Shown here one piece after another: positions 5,791 through 7,368 of a DNA stretch of 7,368 bases (the first letter of the stretch is position 1; each line of letters opens with the position of its first letter). The DNA comes from Methylococcaceae bacterium. GTDB lineage: Bacteria > Pseudomonadota > Gammaproteobacteria > Methylococcales > UBA1147. The stretch spans positions 1 through 7,368 of the forward strand of contig JAKEEL010000252.1 of assembly GCA_022616595.1 (NCBI GenBank). Reading direction: 5' to 3'. The notes under the pieces are model-generated. The model was not told where the DNA came from, made no database searches, and saw only the letters and a program-made list of their open reading frames with translations. The position numbers and the translations under genes are program-made.

Positions 5791-7188
5791 TTGAGCCAGA
5801 AAACGAACTGCTTTTTTGTGCTGGTCTTGCTTCTCGGCTGCGCGGGGCTGCACGCGCAAGAAAAATCCAAGAGTCCGTGGACCCTGCATGACGCGGCCGG
5901 GCTTCCGAAATGGTTGAAATTTTCGGTGGAGCAGCGCACGCGCTATGAGGGAATATCGAATTCATTTCGCGCAAACACGCGCGGCGGGGATCAGGTATTC
6001 GCGTTCAGGACCTTGGTCTTTCTTGAAGCAACCTACGAACAGTTCCGAGTCGGCGGGGAATTCGCCGATTCACGGATCGACAATCCGACGTCGAATACAC
6101 CGGTAAACAATACGCTGGTCAATGAAGTGGCGATGTTGCAGGCCTATCTGGCCTGGCAAAGCAAAGATTTTCTGGATTCGGGGTTGGGCGCTGAAATAAA
6201 ATTCGGCCGTCAGACCCTCAATATCGGCAGTCGCCGGCTCGTCGCGCGCAATGCCATGCGCAATACCATCAACAACTTCGATGGGATCAATTTTATTCTG
6301 AACGAAGGAAAGCATTGGCAGTGGTGGAATTTCGTCGTGTTGCCGGTCACCCGTCTGCCGACCGACCCGCAATCGATCCGCGACGGCATCGTCCAATTCG
6401 ATGAAGAAAATTTCGACACGATCTTTGCGGGCTCTTTCCTGAGCGTACAGGAATTGCCACTCGACAGCATCGTCGAAGTCTACTTTTATCAGTTGAGCGA
6501 GGATGACGGTCCGAACATCCAGACCGCGAACCGGAATTTATCGACTCCCGGGATTCGCTGGTTTCGGGAACCGGAAACCAGCGAATTCGATTTTGAGCTG
6601 GAATCCGCATTGCAGACCGGTACCTCGCGGACCACGACCGCCGCAAGCAATCGGACTACCCTCGATCAATTTTCCTATTTCGGCCATGTCGCGCTCGGCT
6701 ATACTTTCGACTACCCTTGGTCTCCGCGACTCCTATTGCAATACGACTACGCGAGCGGCGACGCGGACCCCAACGATGGCAAGAACGGCCGCTTCGACAC
6801 CCTGTTCGGCGCTCGGCGCTTCGAATACGGCCCGACCAGCATTTGGGGCGCCTTCGCACGTTCCAATATCAATACGCCGGGTGTCCGCTTGCTGGTTAAG
6901 CCCATGGCCGATTTGAGCGCCATGATCGCCCACCGGGCATACTGGCTTGCGGAGAAACGCGATACCTGGGTGGGCTCGGATTTGCGGGATCCGACTGGGC
7001 GATCCGGCAGCTTCATCGGCCAACAGCTCGAGGCACAGATGATTTGGAACGCAATTCCGAAATTGCTCGCACTGGAGACCGGCTGGGCGCATTTGTTCAA
7101 GGGCGATTTCGCCAAGAATGCACCGCGTGCGCCGGTGGATCACGACGACGCGGATTATTTTTATGTGCAGACCACTTTGTGGTTTTGA
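5791..7188 (+). CDS. alginate export (Alginate_exp/AlgE-like) family outer-membrane porin
   Basis: A 465-residue outer-membrane beta-barrel of the Alginate_exp family, named after AlgE but widespread as porins of varied substrate. It has a Sec signal peptide (MSQKTNCFFVLVLLLGCAGL, cleavage likely after HA near residue 22), then alternating polar and aromatic strands through WLKFSVEQRTRYEGIS (41-56), the GAEIKFGRQTLNIGSRRLVA and NFDGINFI region, and GHVALGYTFDYPWSPRLLLQ with YDYASGDADPNDGKNGRFDT. Near the end come the family-typical HRAYWLAEKRDTW and WAHLFKGDF, and the terminal VQTTLWF ends in phenylalanine, the usual barrel-assembly signal. TTG at 5791 is preferred because of its strong ribosome site; ATG at 5767 would add eight residues. 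No alginate biosynthesis gene is present. Divergence from the tup operon across a shared control region suggests a role in oxyanion passage across the outer membrane; that substrate is inference. Confidence 0.88.
   Translation: MSQKTNCFFVLVLLLGCAGLHAQEKSKSPWTLHDAAGLPKWLKFSVEQRTRYEGISNSFRANTRGGDQVFAFRTLVFLEATYEQFRVGGEFADSRIDNPTSNTPVNNTLVNEVAMLQAYLAWQSKDFLDSGLGAEIKFGRQTLNIGSRRLVARNAMRNTINNFDGINFILNEGKHWQWWNFVVLPVTRLPTDPQSIRDGIVQFDEENFDTIFAGSFLSVQELPLDSIVEVYFYQLSEDDGPNIQTANRNLSTPGIRWFREPETSEFDFELESALQTGTSRTTTAASNRTTLDQFSYFGHVALGYTFDYPWSPRLLLQYDYASGDADPNDGKNGRFDTLFGARRFEYGPTSIWGAFARSNINTPGVRLLVKPMADLSAMIAHRAYWLAEKRDTWVGSDLRDPTGRSGSFIGQQLEAQMIWNAIPKLLALETGWAHLFKGDFAKNAPRAPVDHDDADYFYVQTTLWF
6553..6586 (+). 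repeat. 13-base perfect inverted repeat inside the porin gene
   Basis: Arms ATTCGCTGGTTTC (6553-6565) and GAAACCAGCGAAT (6574-6586) pair perfectly around an 8-base loop, and an inner CGG/CCG can extend the stem with one bulge. In protein it spans the RWFREPETSEF segment, which resembles conserved family sequence, so the gene is not interrupted. Confidence 0.75.
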
Positions 7189-7368
7189 TTCCAGGACAAA
7201 CGATCTGCTTGTCGCGGAGGCAGGACTTGAGCGGGATTTTCCGCATTTCGACCTGGACGTAAGCGCCGCCGGTCATCGTAGTTCTGTCGCAAGGAAACAA
7301 AATTTTATCTGGAACGCGCGTACCGTCCATGAGTATAATAACGCCGAACACTTGATGCCGTCGGATTG
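7189..7368. other. right-edge gap after the porin gene
   Basis: No convincing gene is seen on either strand; open frames here are short and overlap the porin end. Small hairpins GACAA/TTGTC (7195-7213) and GCGG/CCGC (around 7229-7242) lack T-runs, so a terminator for the porin gene is not clear. A perfect TATAAT stands at 7334-7339, without a good -35 at 17 bases, and may belong to a gene beyond the window. Confidence 0.45.

Noticed and set aside
5649..5939. N-terminal extension of TupB to 5939
   Set aside because: The extra 97 residues are the reverse of the porin start and the promoter region; TupB proteins begin near the residue encoded at 5648.
7097..7351. 84-residue open frame on the - strand at the right edge
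   Set aside because: It overlaps the porin 3' end by 92 bases, lacks a clear ribosome site and resembles no family.
1..7368. CRISPR array, tRNA, rRNA or insertion sequence
   Set aside because: No regularly spaced repeats, no cloverleaf or rRNA sequence and no transposase frame could be recognised on either strand.

Overview
The window (about 57% GC, gammaproteobacterial in style) looks like an accessory stretch of a bacterial chromosome. It holds a decayed end of an integrative and conjugative element followed by a compact oxyanion module, most likely for tungstate. The combination of a Tup transporter, an Alginate_exp-type outer-membrane porin, a Uma2 nuclease and an SXT/TOL-class TraD remnant would fit a Methylococcales-like gammaproteobacterium. 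That placement is inference from gene content and style only.

Left edge (1-730): the 3' part of a traD coupling-protein gene, cut by the window edge. It carries a one-base frameshift and an in-frame junction where the segment containing the Walker B motif appears to be missing. Next comes a 333-base gene-free stretch (731-1063) with a palindrome and, just before the next gene, a strong stem-loop. A one-domain Mop (molbindin) gene (1064-1273, +) follows. It converges on a Uma2-family nuclease gene (1423-2013, -), with several hairpins between them.

Main module (2197-7188): a leftward, tightly packed operon runs tupB (permease), tupC (ATPase), tupA (periplasmic binding protein), then a regulator with a ModE-type winged helix-turn-helix fused to a periplasmic-binding-protein-like sensor domain. 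Coupled overlaps and a 38-base final gap suggest one transcript. Divergent from it is a gene for an Alginate_exp-family outer-membrane beta-barrel. The shared 142-base AT-rich promoter region carries a perfect 9+9 dyad and a larger 26-base imperfect inverted repeat facing both genes, so both sides may answer to the same regulator.

Working model (inference): the porin lets the oxyanion cross the outer membrane, TupA captures it in the periplasm, TupBC imports it, the ModE-like protein senses it and controls the divergent promoters, and the small Mop protein stores or buffers it in the cytoplasm. No tungsten enzyme gene lies inside the window. The last 180 bases hold no convincing gene, only a possible -10 element near the edge.
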